Source: Streptomyces sp. NRRL S-350 (GTDB lineage Bacteria > Actinomycetota > Actinomycetes > Streptomycetales > Streptomycetaceae). From it: 64,000 nt of DNA. The stretch is from contig NZ_JOHO01000016.1 in NCBI RefSeq assembly GCF_000719705.1, positions 1 through 64,000 of the forward strand. Reading direction: 5' to 3'. Both the position numbers and the translations under genes were made by a program. How positions within the stretch are numbered: position 1 is the stretch's first letter; every line of letters begins with the position of its first letter. This document shows positions 22,034 through 30,745 of the stretch, in pieces. Under the pieces are notes generated by a model, which was given only the letters and a program-made list of their open reading frames with translations, ran no database searches and was not told the DNA's origin.

Positions 22034-23227
22034 ATGCTCGGCATGCCCCTGCTCCTGTTCGACCTCGACAACACGCTGCTCCCCCGCGACGCCGCCTTCC
22101 GGGCCTGGGCGCAGGACTTCCTGTCCGAACACGACCTGCCGCCCGGCGACGTCGACTGGTTCGTCACCCTCGACGGCGGCGGCTACGTACCGCGCAGCAC
22201 CGTACTGTCCGCGGTCCGGCGCCGCTACGGTCTGGACGTCTCCACCGAGTTCCTGCTCGCCCACTACCGACGTGGCATCAACTCCCACATCCACTGCCCG
22301 CCGCGGCACGTCGAGGCGCTGCGGGTGGCGCGGGCGGCCGGGTGGACGCTCGGGATCGTGAGCAACGGCGGTACCCGCCCGCAGTTGGAGAAGATCCGGC
22401 GGACCGGACTGGGGCCGCTGGTCGACGGCTGGGTCATCTCCGAGGAGGCGGACTGCGTCAAGCCGGACCCGCTGATCTTCGAGATGGCCGCGCAGCGGTG
22501 CGGCATCGCGCCCACCGGGGATTGGACCGCGCACACCTGGATGGTCGGGGACCACGCGCCCGCCGACATCGCCGGTGCCGAGCTGACCGGGCTGCGCAGC
22601 GTCTGGCTGCACCACGGCCGGCCGTGGGCGGAGAGCGGCTACCGGCCGACGCTCAAGGCGGCCGGGCTGCCGGAGGCCGTCGGCCAGGTGCTCGCCGCGC
22701 GCAACGCGCCCTCGCCCCGGCCGGGGATCCGGGCGGGCGGGGCCGGGCGGCGGGGGGCCGTCGGGGTGTCGGCACGGTCCGGAGCGCTGGTCGGCGCACG
22801 GTCCGGCGCGCGCCCGTCGGTGGCCGCCCCGGAGGGCCCGAGTGCGCCCGTTCCTGCGGGCGTCGGGGCGGGCGGTGTGTCGGGTGGGCCGACGGGTTCG
22901 GCAGCCGAGTCCGGTGTCCGAAACCGATCCGGCGGGTTTGCCGTGATCGCCGTCGCCGGCCTCGGCCCGGGAGCTGTCGCGGGCTCGGGATCGGTCGCGG
23001 GCCCGGGAGCAGCCGCGGGCTCGGGAGCGGTCGCGGGCGCGCGGGCGGGTGCCGCACCGGATCCGGGCGTGGAGGGGCGCCGGGCCGCCCCGGCCGTGCG
23101 CCCGTCGCCGCTCCGCCCGGTGGCCGACGGGGCGCTGCCCGCCCGGACGGTCTTCGCCGCGGAGGCCCCTCCGGCGGCGGCCGTCACCACAGCACGTGCA
23201 GCAGCCGGGGTGGCTGCCGGACAGTAG
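22034..23227 (+). CDS. HAD-superfamily hydrolase with Ala/Gly-rich tail
   Basis: Phosphatase of the HAD superfamily. Motif I DLDNTLL gives the nucleophile and acid Asp (about residues 10-16); a helical cap follows; motif II is GIVSNGG; motif III lysine is in CVKPDPLIFEMA; motif IV is VGDHAPADIAGA. The catalytic domain ends near residue 235. The last 160 residues are Ala/Gly/Pro/Val-rich with VAGSG-like repeats and look disordered. The start may be the ATG at 22034 or the one at 22043. Substrate unknown. Convergent with the acetyltransferase gene, 23 bp apart. Confidence 0.9.
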   Translation: MLGMPLLLFDLDNTLLPRDAAFRAWAQDFLSEHDLPPGDVDWFVTLDGGGYVPRSTVLSAVRRRYGLDVSTEFLLAHYRRGINSHIHCPPRHVEALRVARAAGWTLGIVSNGGTRPQLEKIRRTGLGPLVDGWVISEEADCVKPDPLIFEMAAQRCGIAPTGDWTAHTWMVGDHAPADIAGAELTGLRSVWLHHGRPWAESGYRPTLKAAGLPEAVGQVLAARNAPSPRPGIRAGGAGRRGAVGVSARSGALVGARSGARPSVAAPEGPSAPVPAGVGAGGVSGGPTGSAAESGVRNRSGGFAVIAVAGLGPGAVAGSGSVAGPGAAAGSGAVAGARAGAAPDPGVEGRRAAPAVRPSPLRPVADGALPARTVFAAEAPPAAAVTTARAAAGVAAGQ

Positions 23228-23250
23228 CGCCCGCCCCGCACGCCGCGGGG

Positions 23251-24114
23251 TCAGCCGGCCGCCGAGGTGCGGCTCCACCAGCAGGTACGGGTCTGCTCGG
23301 TGAATCCGAGCTTGCGGTAGAGCGGTTCACCGACCGCGGTGGCGACCAGGGTGGCCGGGCGGTCCGGGTGCGCGTGGGTCAGCGCGGTCTGCAGGACGGC
23401 GCGGGCCACTCCCCGGCCGCGCCAGTCGGGCAGGGTCGCGACCCAGTACACCCCGGTGGCCCGGCCGTCGTCGTAGGTGAGGCAGCTGCCCGCCACGGCG
23501 CCGTCGACGCGGCCGAGCCACGCCCGCCAGCCGGGCTCGCCCAGCAGTCGCTCCGGGAGGGCGACGCCGCGGACCCAGGGCTGTCGGGCGGGCAGCGGGA
23601 AACCCTCCACGATCGCCCGTTCGACCTGCGCGAAGCTGTCGCCGTCCCGCGCCTCATCGACCGTCAGGGCGCCGCTCCTCCCATTTCCCCCGCTTCCACC
23701 GCTCCCCCCGTTCCCGTCGCTCCCGCCGCTCCCGTCGCTCCCGCGCGCTTCCGAGACGGTCGGCAGGCCGGTCGTCAAGCCTTCGATCCGGCCCGGATCC
23801 CGGACCATCACCGGCATGAGCGGCATCCGGGCGGCCCCGAAGCGGGTGAGGTCGAGCCCGCCGTAGGGGTCCTCCAGCGTGAAGCGTATGGTCGACCACT
23901 CGGCGAGCAGGTCGGCCAACTCCTGTTCCAGTCGGCCTGGTTCGGCGTAGGGGCGGGTCACCACGAACCGGTGCGCGTCGTCCGGGGTGCGGGCGCAGCG
24001 GACCGCCGTCAGGCCCGGTCCGGTGCGGAACTGCCAGTCGTGCGCCCGGGCTTGGGCGAGCCAGAAGGCGGCGGCGTTGTCGTTGGCCCGTTCGAGCCGG
24101 CTGTCGGTGTTCAC
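23251..24114 (-). CDS. GNAT-family N-acetyltransferase
   Basis: 287 aa starting at the GTG 24112-24114 (VNTDSRLERAND). The C-terminal GNAT domain has GSCLTYDDGRATGVYWVATL followed by the acetyl-CoA loop DWRGRGVARAVL and a final LYRKLGFTEQTRTCWW. The N-terminal half (LAQARAHDWQFRTGPGLTAV) is a second domain common in streptomycete homologues. A Gly/Ser/Asn stretch (about residues 120-145) joins them. Substrate not predictable. Confidence 0.88.
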   Translation of the reverse strand: MNTDSRLERANDNAAAFWLAQARAHDWQFRTGPGLTAVRCARTPDDAHRFVVTRPYAEPGRLEQELADLLAEWSTIRFTLEDPYGGLDLTRFGAARMPLMPVMVRDPGRIEGLTTGLPTVSEARGSDGSGGSDGNGGSGGSGGNGRSGALTVDEARDGDSFAQVERAIVEGFPLPARQPWVRGVALPERLLGEPGWRAWLGRVDGAVAGSCLTYDDGRATGVYWVATLPDWRGRGVARAVLQTALTHAHPDRPATLVATAVGEPLYRKLGFTEQTRTCWWSRTSAAG

Positions 24115-24545
24115 GGCAGGACCGTAACCCGGGGCTCCGGATCCCGGTTCGGCCGCACCAGGCTTGGCCGGATGAAGCCTGGGAGGCGCACGGCGTGCCT
24201 CCGTGCGCCCTCTCGTGCACCGCCGATTTTCGGTCAATTTCGCGCCGATCTCTCCGCCTTGGGGAAATCCGCAGCCCAGACCTGTCGACCGGGCGCACGG
24301 GAGCCGGACGCCCCGGGAACGGCCCCTCGACAACCAGCCACCGTTGCCCCGGCCCTCTTCCCAGAAAGGTCGACGGGTGCCACGCTTCGTGATCGAATGC
24401 ATCACGCCAAATTGCCATGTCGACATAGCGTCGGATGGTGAACTTGTCACAACGGCAATGGTCCACCCGATAGATTTCGATCTTGGCCAGCAGTGCCGCA
24501 CCACCCACACCACACCACCGAGGGGGCTTGAGCGCCTTGAGCAGG
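24115..24545. promoter_or_regulatory. adpA upstream region
   Basis: 431 bp, unusually AT-rich at 24390-24480. A possible promoter is TTGTCA (about 24445) with GATAGA 19 bp later (about 24470), giving a start near 24480. GAGGGGG at about 24520 may be a ribosome site. No exact TGGCSNGWWY AdpA site was found by eye. Confidence 0.4.
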
Positions 24546-26939
24546 GTGAGCAGGAGCGACGCGGGTCCTGACAGCGGCCAGGCGGTGGCCGGCACAGCGA
24601 GCCGGTCCGCGAGAAGCACTGGCACCTCCGCGATCGCCGCCACCCGCACCGTCGGCAGCCCCAGCAGCCCGGGCGCCGCAGCGCACTCCTCGCACCCCGC
24701 AGCGAACTCCCCGGCCGGCGGCCCCAACGGGGCCCCGGCCGGAGCCGAGCACGGCGCGGTGACACCGCAGGGAGGCCATCCCCAGGCGGGCGGACACCCC
24801 GTCAGCGGTGGGCAGTCGACCGGCGGGCCGCATGCCAGCCGAGGCCTCGTCAGCCAACCGTCGGCGTACGGCGGCGACTACCCCGGCTATTCCGGCTACT
24901 CGGGCCACCCCGCCCACTCGGCCCACTCCGCCCACCCCGGCGGCGGTCCCGGCCCGAACGGTGCCCAGGGAGCCGCCGGCGGCCCGCTCGGCGGCCTCGC
25001 GCTCGGCACCGCCACCGGCCACGCCCCGCTGGGCCACAGCGGGGCCGGGGCGAACGGCTCCTCGGCCCCGATGACGGCCGCCACCCCGCGGAAGCTGTCC
25101 GGCCGCCGCCGCCGGGAGACCGTCGCGGTGCTGATCTTCGGTGGCGCCCCGATCTTCGAGAGCTCGATCCCGCTCTCGGTCTTCGGCGTGGACCGCCAGG
25201 ACGCCGGGGTGCCCCGCTACCGCCTGCTGGTCTGCGCCGGTGAGGAGGGTCCGCTGGCCACCACCGGTGGCCTGACCCTCTCCGCCCCGTACGGCCTGGA
25301 AGCCCTCGCCCGGGCCGGCACGATCGTCGTACCGGCCTGGCGTTCGATCTCCCAGCCCCCGCCGGTCGAGGCGATCACCGCCCTGCGCAAGGCCCACCAC
25401 GAGGGCGCCCGGATCATCGGCCTGTGCACCGGCGCCTTCGTGCTGGCCGCCGCCGGCCTGCTCGACGGCCGCCCGGCGACCACCCACTGGATGTACGCGC
25501 CGACGCTGGCCAAGCGCTACCCGCGGGTCCACGTCGACCCGCGCGAGCTGTTCGTCGACGACGGCGACGTGCTCACCTCGGCCGGTACGGCCGCCGGTAT
25601 CGACCTGTGCCTGCACGTGGTGCGCAGCGACCACGGTGCCGAGGCGGCCAACGCCCTGGCCCGCCGCCTGGTGGTGCCGAGCCGCCGCGGCGGCGGCGGG
25701 CAGGCCCAGTACATCGATCAGTCTTTACCGGAGGAGATCGGCAACGACCCGCTGGCCGAAGTGGTCACCTGGGCGCTGGAGAACCTCAACCAGCAGTTCG
25801 ACGTCGAAGTGCTGGCGGCTCGCGCCTACATGAGCCGTCGCACCTTCGACCGGCGGTTCCGCACGCTCACCGGCAGTGCGCCGCTGCAGTGGCTGATCAC
25901 CCAGCGGGTGCTCCAGGCCCAGCGGCTGCTGGAGACCTCGGAACTGTCGGTGGACGACGTCGCGCGCCGGTGCGGGTTCCGTTCGCCGGTGGCGCTGCGC
26001 GGGCACTTCCGCCGCCAGCTCGGGGTCTCCCCGGCCGCGTACCGGACCAGCTACCGGGCACGCCGCCCCGGACAGCAGCCGCCCACGGCGGCCGGCGTGC
26101 ACGGCGGCGACCTGCGGCTGCCCGGGGCGCTGTCGCACGCGGCCGCAACGGCCGGGGCGCTGTACGGCGGCGGGGCTCACGGCGCTCAGTCGGCGCAGCC
26201 GTTTCCGGGTGGGCCGGGGGCACCGATGCCGGTGGGCTCCCACGGGCAGCCGGTGCCGCACGGGCAGTCGGTCGGCCACGGACAGCCGGGGGTGCACGGC
26301 CAGCCGGTCGGGTACGGCCAGGGCCAGGCCGGGACGCCGGGCGCCCAGGCCTTCCACGCCCGGGCCGGCCAGCCGTACCCCCACCAGCAGGCCGCGCAGC
26401 AACCGCACCCCGGGCAGCAGGGTGCGGGCGGGCGCGGTCCGGTGCGGCCCCCGGTGGTGCCGCCGCAGGCCGGTCCGGGCGCGGGGGCAGGACGGCCGCC
26501 GCGCACCGCCGAGCACGCGGCGGCCGAGGACGGGCTCCCCCAGCCGGGGGCACGCGGCCAAGGACAGGGGCACCGCAGCGTGGTCGAGCGGCCCGCGGAG
26601 GAGCCGGGTGCGGCCGGGCGCGGCCACGGCGCGTCCTCCGGGCGGATGCCGTCCCCCGCCGGGCAGCCGGCGGTCGGGCCGGACGGGCCCCGTGGCCGGC
26701 AGGCCCGGGTGCCGCAGGGTCGCCCCCAGGGCGGTCGGGCGGCGTCCGACGGCGCCCGGACGGCGCGCGAGACCCGGACCGGCCGGGACGGTCATCCGGT
26801 CCGCGCCGACCGGGAGGGCGAGCATCCGGACGGCCGCGGCACGCACGGCGGGGCGGAGGACCAGCAGGCCGATGCCGGCGCTGCGGCACCCCGCTCGGCT
26901 CCATCCGTCCCCGCGGCGCGTGATCGCGCCGTAGGGTGA
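24546..26939 (+). CDS. adpA: AdpA-family developmental regulator with extended termini
   Basis: Pleiotropic AraC/XylS activator of development and secondary metabolism. The DJ-1/PfpI-like dimerisation domain runs from RKLSGRRRRETVAVLIFGGA through GLCTGAFVLAAAGLLDGRPA (about residues 180-380). The AraC DNA-binding domain is EVLAARAYMSRRTFDRRFRT ... RRCGFRSPVALRGHFRRQLG (about 415-505). A TTA leucine codon at 25725-25727 lies between them, as in other adpA genes. Classic AdpA is about 400 aa; here 797 aa are open, with about 175 extra N-terminal and 285 extra Gly/Gln/Pro-rich C-terminal residues. The start is uncertain: GTG 24546 is chosen because third-position GC is high from about 24600, but TTG 24537 or the conserved ATG 25071 are alternatives. 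The orn gene follows after 5 bp. Confidence 0.93.
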   Translation: MSRSDAGPDSGQAVAGTASRSARSTGTSAIAATRTVGSPSSPGAAAHSSHPAANSPAGGPNGAPAGAEHGAVTPQGGHPQAGGHPVSGGQSTGGPHASRGLVSQPSAYGGDYPGYSGYSGHPAHSAHSAHPGGGPGPNGAQGAAGGPLGGLALGTATGHAPLGHSGAGANGSSAPMTAATPRKLSGRRRRETVAVLIFGGAPIFESSIPLSVFGVDRQDAGVPRYRLLVCAGEEGPLATTGGLTLSAPYGLEALARAGTIVVPAWRSISQPPPVEAITALRKAHHEGARIIGLCTGAFVLAAAGLLDGRPATTHWMYAPTLAKRYPRVHVDPRELFVDDGDVLTSAGTAAGIDLCLHVVRSDHGAEAANALARRLVVPSRRGGGGQAQYIDQSLPEEIGNDPLAEVVTWALENLNQQFDVEVLAARAYMSRRTFDRRFRTLTGSAPLQWLITQRVLQAQRLLETSELSVDDVARRCGFRSPVALRGHFRRQLGVSPAAYRTSYRARRPGQQPPTAAGVHGGDLRLPGALSHAAATAGALYGGGAHGAQSAQPFPGGPGAPMPVGSHGQPVPHGQSVGHGQPGVHGQPVGYGQGQAGTPGAQAFHARAGQPYPHQQAAQQPHPGQQGAGGRGPVRPPVVPPQAGPGAGAGRPPRTAEHAAAEDGLPQPGARGQGQGHRSVVERPAEEPGAAGRGHGASSGRMPSPAGQPAVGPDGPRGRQARVPQGRPQGGRAASDGARTARETRTGRDGHPVRADREGEHPDGRGTHGGAEDQQADAGAAAPRSAPSVPAARDRAVG
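25725..25727 (+). promoter_or_regulatory. TTA codon (bldA-dependent translation) in adpA
   Basis: In-frame TTA in a genome region where leucine is otherwise CTG/CTC; it is the only TTA I found in a real gene here. Translation should require the rare tRNA-Leu encoded by bldA. Confidence 0.9.
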
Positions 26940-26944
26940 GTTGC

Positions 26945-27547
26945 GTGAATGACCGTTTGGTATGGATCGACTGTGAAATGACCGGCCTCGACCTCGACCG
27001 GGACGCCCTGGTCGAGGTCGCGGTGCTGGTGACGGACTCCGAGTTGAACGTCCTCGGCGAGGGCGTCGACGTCATCGTCCGGCCGCCGGCGGAGGCGCTG
27101 GCGAACATGCCGGAGGTGGTGCGCGCGATGCACACCGCCTCGGGCCTGCTGGAGGAGCTGGAGCAGGGCGTGACCCTGGCCGAGGCCGAGGCGCGGGTGC
27201 TCGCGTACGTGCGCGAGCACGCACCGGAGGCCGGGAAGACGCCGCTGTGCGGCAACTCCGTGGCCACCGACCGCGGCTTCCTGGCCCGGGACATGCCGAC
27301 CCTGGAGAAGCACCTGCACTACCGGATCGTGGACGTCTCCTCGATCAAGGAGCTGGCCCGCCGCTGGTACCCGAAGGCGTACTACAACAGCCCGCCGAAG
27401 GGCGGCAACCACCGGGCGCTCGCCGACATCCGGGAGAGCATCGACGAACTGCGGTACTACCGCGAGGCCGTGTTCGTCCCGCAGCCCGGCCCGGACGCCG
27501 AGACGGCGCGCGCCATCGCCGGGAAGTACCAGCCGCCGGCCGGCTGA
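26945..27547 (+). CDS. orn: Oligoribonuclease
   Basis: 3'-5' exoribonuclease that degrades 2-5 nt RNA, including the c-di-GMP breakdown product pGpG. DEDDh family: Exo I WIDCEMTGLDLDRD (Asp and Glu), Exo II with LCGNSVATDRGFLARDMP, Exo III with NHRALADIRESI (His and Asp). 200 aa, a normal length. It starts at GTG 26945, 5 bp after the adpA stop, with AGGGTGA as ribosome site overlapping the end of adpA. adpA-orn adjacency is conserved in streptomycetes, and orn loss affects growth and development there. Confidence 0.96.
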   Translation: MNDRLVWIDCEMTGLDLDRDALVEVAVLVTDSELNVLGEGVDVIVRPPAEALANMPEVVRAMHTASGLLEELEQGVTLAEAEARVLAYVREHAPEAGKTPLCGNSVATDRGFLARDMPTLEKHLHYRIVDVSSIKELARRWYPKAYYNSPPKGGNHRALADIRESIDELRYYREAVFVPQPGPDAETARAIAGKYQPPAG

Positions 27548-27689
27548 TCCCGGTTCCGACCGACCGGATCCGCCGCACCCGACCCCCTCCGGACGGGAAC
27601 CCGCCCGACCGGAACCTCCCTACGGGGCCCGCGGGGGTGCCCGCGATCGCCGGAACGAAACCCTGGCGCGAGCACCCTCTCGGATCCTG

Positions 27690-27695
27690 TAGAGT
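27690..27695 (+). promoter_or_regulatory. tRNA-His promoter -10
   Basis: TAGAGT, about 50 bp before the tRNA; the same hexamer precedes the first tRNA-Lys. The -35 is not clear. Confidence 0.5.
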
Positions 27696-27743
27696 TCTTC
27701 CTGTCGGAACGGGAACGCGAGAGCGGGAACGGACCGGACAGAT

Positions 27744-27820
27744 GGTGGGTGTAGCTCAGTTGGTAGAGCACCTGGTTGTGGTCCAGGTGGCCGCGGGTTC
27801 GAGTCCCGTCACTCACCCCA
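27744..27820 (+). tRNA. tRNA-His (GTG anticodon)
   Basis: Cloverleaf with acceptor GTGGGTG/CACTCAC, D-arm AGCTCAGTTGGTAGAGC, anticodon loop TTGTGGT with GTG, and T-arm GGGTTCGAGTCCC. The extra G(-1) at 27744 faces C73, the His identity pair. The 3' CCA is encoded. Confidence 0.97.
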
Positions 27821-27822
27821 GA

Positions 27823-27868
27823 GCCCGAGGGGCCGATCTCTTCAAGAGGTCGGCCCCTCGGGCGTTTT
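27823..27868 (+). terminator. Terminator after tRNA-His
   Basis: Long stem (27823-27840 with 27845-27863, few mismatches), TTCA loop, then GTTTT. Confidence 0.88.
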
Positions 27869-27939
27869 CGCGTTCCTTCAACTGCGCCCGGTGGCCCGGC
27901 TTTTCCGGTCGACCCCTGCCGCCGGAAGCTACCGGCTAG

Positions 27940-27945
27940 TAACAT
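27940..27945 (+). promoter_or_regulatory. -10 hexamer for a leaderless mRNA
   Basis: TAACAT stands 7 nt before the thioesterase ATG, which lacks a ribosome site. Confidence 0.55.
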
Positions 27946-27952
27946 CGTCGCC

Positions 27953-28399
27953 ATGACCACACCTACGATCGGCCAGATGCTCGACTCCACCGTGCCGATG
28001 GCGCGCACCCTGAAGCTCGAGTACCTGGAGACCACCCCGGAACGCGCCGTGCTCCGGCTGCCCGACCAGCCCGCGTACCACAACCACGTCGGCGGCCCGC
28101 ACGCCGGCGCGATGTTCACGCTCGCCGAGTCCGCCAGCGGCTGCATCGTGCTCGCCGCCTTCGGCGACCAGCTGTCCCGGGCCGTGCCGCTGGCCGTGAA
28201 CGCCGAGATCGCGTACAAGAAGCTGGCCATGGGCGAGGTCACCGCCACCGCGACGCTCGGCCGCCCGGCCGCCGAGGTCGTCGCCGAACTGGACGCGGGC
28301 GGCCGCCCCGAGTTCCCGGTCACCGTCGAGATCACCCGCGCCGACGGCGCCGTCACCGGTGTGATGACGGTCACCTGGACCCTGCGCCCCAACTCCTGA
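27953..28399 (+). CDS. PaaI/YiiD-like hotdog thioesterase (DUF4442)
   Basis: 148 aa hotdog-fold protein. HNHVGGPHAGAMFTLAESASG carries the central helix and the H/G-rich active region of PaaI-type acyl-CoA thioesterases, followed by PLAVNAEIAYKKLAMGEVTATA and the paired strands FPVTVEITRADGAVTGVMTV. It probably hydrolyses a small acyl-CoA in the cytoplasm; the substrate is unknown. It is monocistronic, between tRNA-His and an envelope protein gene. Confidence 0.85.
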   Translation: MTTPTIGQMLDSTVPMARTLKLEYLETTPERAVLRLPDQPAYHNHVGGPHAGAMFTLAESASGCIVLAAFGDQLSRAVPLAVNAEIAYKKLAMGEVTATATLGRPAAEVVAELDAGGRPEFPVTVEITRADGAVTGVMTVTWTLRPNS

Positions 28400-28460
28400 C
28401 CACCGCACCGCCGGTGGCCCCGGGAACGTCGCCCCGGGGCCGCCCGCGCGATGACTGTCC

Positions 28461-29450
28461 GTGACGGCGGCCGTGACCTCACCGCCCGTCCGCTCGTTCT
28501 CAACTCACGTGCGAGCCAATCACGCGACCAAGCCCCAGGAACCCGTTCCCCGCGGCGACGCCGGAGCCAGACGCGGGATCGTCCGGTGGCTGCCCCGCCC
28601 CCGGACCGCCGCGGCCGGAGGGGCCCTGCTCGCACAACTCTGGGGCCTCGGCGCCACCGGTGCCTACGCGGCGGCCGCCGGCCCCCTACCGGAACCGGCC
28701 CAACCCGCCGTCCGCCGCGCGCTGCACGGCGCACCCGCGCTCGACGCACCGGCCCACGGCGCACCGGCCCTGGGCGGGCCCGCGCTCGACGGGCAGTCAG
28801 CCGAACGCCCCGTCGGGCGGGGGCAGTCGGCGCCCGCGACGCCCGACCGATCCCCCGCCCCAGTCCCCGCCCCGGGCCCGGCCCCCGCCGGAGAACCGAC
28901 CGGCGCCGAACCCGCCACCACGGCCGCGACGGCCGCCGGAAGTGTCAACGGCACCCTGCAGGAGCGGATCCGGGCCGGCGGGCTGCCCCTGCCCGGTCAA
29001 CGAGCGGCCGTCCCCGACGCCTTCGCGATCGCCTCCGGCCTCACCGACACCGTCCCCGCCCAGCCCCGGCCCGCCGAGACTCGCGCCTCCCGGGAGGGCC
29101 TGCCCGTCGGACTGCCCACCGCAGGGCGGGTGCACCCCGACACCGTCCGCTCCGCCGACGCGGGGCGGGCCGAACCCGCGGAGGCACCGCCGGTCCAGGA
29201 GGCGGCTTCCACGGCCGTCACGGCGGCCGGTCCCGACGCCGACCGCGCCGGGGTGGCGGTCGACCCTGCCATTCCGGCCGCACCCGGCGGCGGCACCCCG
29301 GAGACGCTCGCGGTCACGGACGCCGCGACGGTGACGCCCGTGACCGGCGGCCCCACCACCGCGACCGCCGTCCTCGCCCCCATCGCCGCCGGTCTGCTGC
29401 TCACCGGGGCGGCCATGTGCAAGCACCGCGGACTGCCGAGCGGGCACTGA
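28461..29450 (+). CDS. Pro/Ala-rich secreted or membrane-anchored protein, unknown
   Basis: Not recognised. 329 aa from GTG 28461. The N-terminus has an Arg-rich segment then a hydrophobic AAAGGALLAQLWGLGATGAY that could be a signal or anchor, ending at an AAAA cleavage-like site. The middle is a low-complexity Pro/Ala/Gly region. The C-terminus has a second hydrophobic helix (TATAVLAPIAAGLLLTGAAM) followed by the basic tail CKHRGLPSGH, resembling a cell-surface protein without an LPXTG motif. Third-position GC bias supports this frame over the others. Confidence 0.6.
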   Translation: MTAAVTSPPVRSFSTHVRANHATKPQEPVPRGDAGARRGIVRWLPRPRTAAAGGALLAQLWGLGATGAYAAAAGPLPEPAQPAVRRALHGAPALDAPAHGAPALGGPALDGQSAERPVGRGQSAPATPDRSPAPVPAPGPAPAGEPTGAEPATTAATAAGSVNGTLQERIRAGGLPLPGQRAAVPDAFAIASGLTDTVPAQPRPAETRASREGLPVGLPTAGRVHPDTVRSADAGRAEPAEAPPVQEAASTAVTAAGPDADRAGVAVDPAIPAAPGGGTPETLAVTDAATVTPVTGGPTTATAVLAPIAAGLLLTGAAMCKHRGLPSGH

Positions 29451-29632
29451 GCGCTCGCCGCGCGGGCGCTGAGCGGGCACTGAGCAGGCGCTGCGCGCGC
29501 TGAGCCGGCGCGAGCGGGCCCGCCCGCCGTGCCGCCGCAGGCTCCTGCGGCCGGGGCGAACGGCAGCGGGCGCAGCCGGACCGGAGCACGGGCCGAGCGG
29601 CAGCCCTGGGGCCCGGCCCTCCGCGCGGGGTG

Positions 29633-30550
29633 TCAGCGGAAGACGCCCGGTGGCGGTTCCGGGGACGGCGCGGCCGTCGTGTCCGTCGCGGGGGCGGCTC
29701 CGGCGGCGAAGTCGGTGAGGGCGCGGCCGTGTTCGACCCGCGCGTGGGCCGGGTCGGAGGCGGCACGGCGGGTGAGGTCGGCGATCGGGAGGGGGGTGTG
29801 GGCGGCGGCGAGGACGAGGTTGCCGAAGCGCTTGCCGCGCAGGACGGCCGGGTCGGCGATCAGGCAGAGCTCCGGGAAGACCGCGCCGAGCGTGGCGACC
29901 TGGGAGCGGGCGAAGGGCAGCGCGGCGCCGTCGGCGATGTTGGCGGCGTACCAGCCGCCGGGGGCGAGGGCCCGGGCGGCGAGGGCGGTGAATTCGACGG
30001 TGGTGCAGTGGGCCGGGGTGCGGGCGCCGGAGAAGACGTCGGTGATGACCAGGTCGACGGTGCCCTCGGGGGTGCGTTCCAGGACGCTGCGCGCGTCCGC
30101 GCCGCGCACCTTGATCTGCCAGCTCCGGTCCAACGGCAGTTCGGTGCGGACGAGTTCGGTGAGGTCGGTGTCGATCTCGGCGACCTGCTGGCGGGAGCGC
30201 GGCCTGGTGGCGGCGACGTAGCGGGCCAGGGTCAGGGCGCCGCCGCCGAGGTGGAGGACGGTCAGCGGGCGGCCGGGCGGGGCGACGAGGTCGATCAGGT
30301 GGCCGAGCCTGCGCTGGTACTCGAAGCCGAGGTGGGTGGGGTCGGCGAGGTCGACGAGGGACTGCGGGGCGCCGTCGATCAACAGCGACCAGGCGGCGGG
30401 GCGGTCGCGGTCGGGCCGCAGTTCGGCCAGGCCGGAGCCGACGGGACGGCTGAGCGGGCCCTGGGCGTGGCTGCGTCCGCCCGGGCCGGTGGTGGCCGCC
30501 GTCTCGCCGACGCGGGCGGCCCTGCTGCTGCTTCGTCCCATGTCGGCCAT
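29633..30550 (-). CDS. Spermidine-synthase-like methyltransferase-fold protein
   Basis: 305 aa with the Rossmann core of polyamine aminopropyltransferases: SLLIDGAPQSLVDLADPTHL (the substrate-gate region), LTVLHLGGGALTLARYVAAT (nucleotide loop), AEIDTDLTELVR, and the strand DLVITDVFSG where the catalytic Asp is expected. Actinobacterial relatives are often annotated spermidine synthase without proof. The start may be ATG 30550 or 30541. The leader holds 21 bp repeats that include the likely ribosome site. Confidence 0.82.
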   Translation of the reverse strand: MADMGRSSSRAARVGETAATTGPGGRSHAQGPLSRPVGSGLAELRPDRDRPAAWSLLIDGAPQSLVDLADPTHLGFEYQRRLGHLIDLVAPPGRPLTVLHLGGGALTLARYVAATRPRSRQQVAEIDTDLTELVRTELPLDRSWQIKVRGADARSVLERTPEGTVDLVITDVFSGARTPAHCTTVEFTALAARALAPGGWYAANIADGAALPFARSQVATLGAVFPELCLIADPAVLRGKRFGNLVLAAAHTPLPIADLTRRAASDPAHARVEHGRALTDFAAGAAPATDTTAAPSPEPPPGVFR

Positions 30551-30552
30551 TA

Positions 30553-30608
30553 TCTCCGCCGCCCGCGAACACTTCTCCGCCGCCCGCGGACACTTCTCCG
30601 CCGCACGG
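30553..30608. repeat. 21 bp direct repeats in a 5' leader
   Basis: Two near-identical 21 bp units (30553-30573, 30574-30594; one mismatch) plus a partial third, just upstream of the spermidine-synthase-like start. Confidence 0.85.
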
Positions 30609-30745
30609 GAGCGGGCCCCGCACCGACCGAGCCCTGGCGACCGCCGTGCGCCCCGAGAGTCGGGCGTGCCGAGGCGTGCCGGGTGGATCCGGCCGGCGGG
30701 ACGAGCGGCGCTCGTGGGCCCGGCGGGATCCGCGCGGCACGCCCG

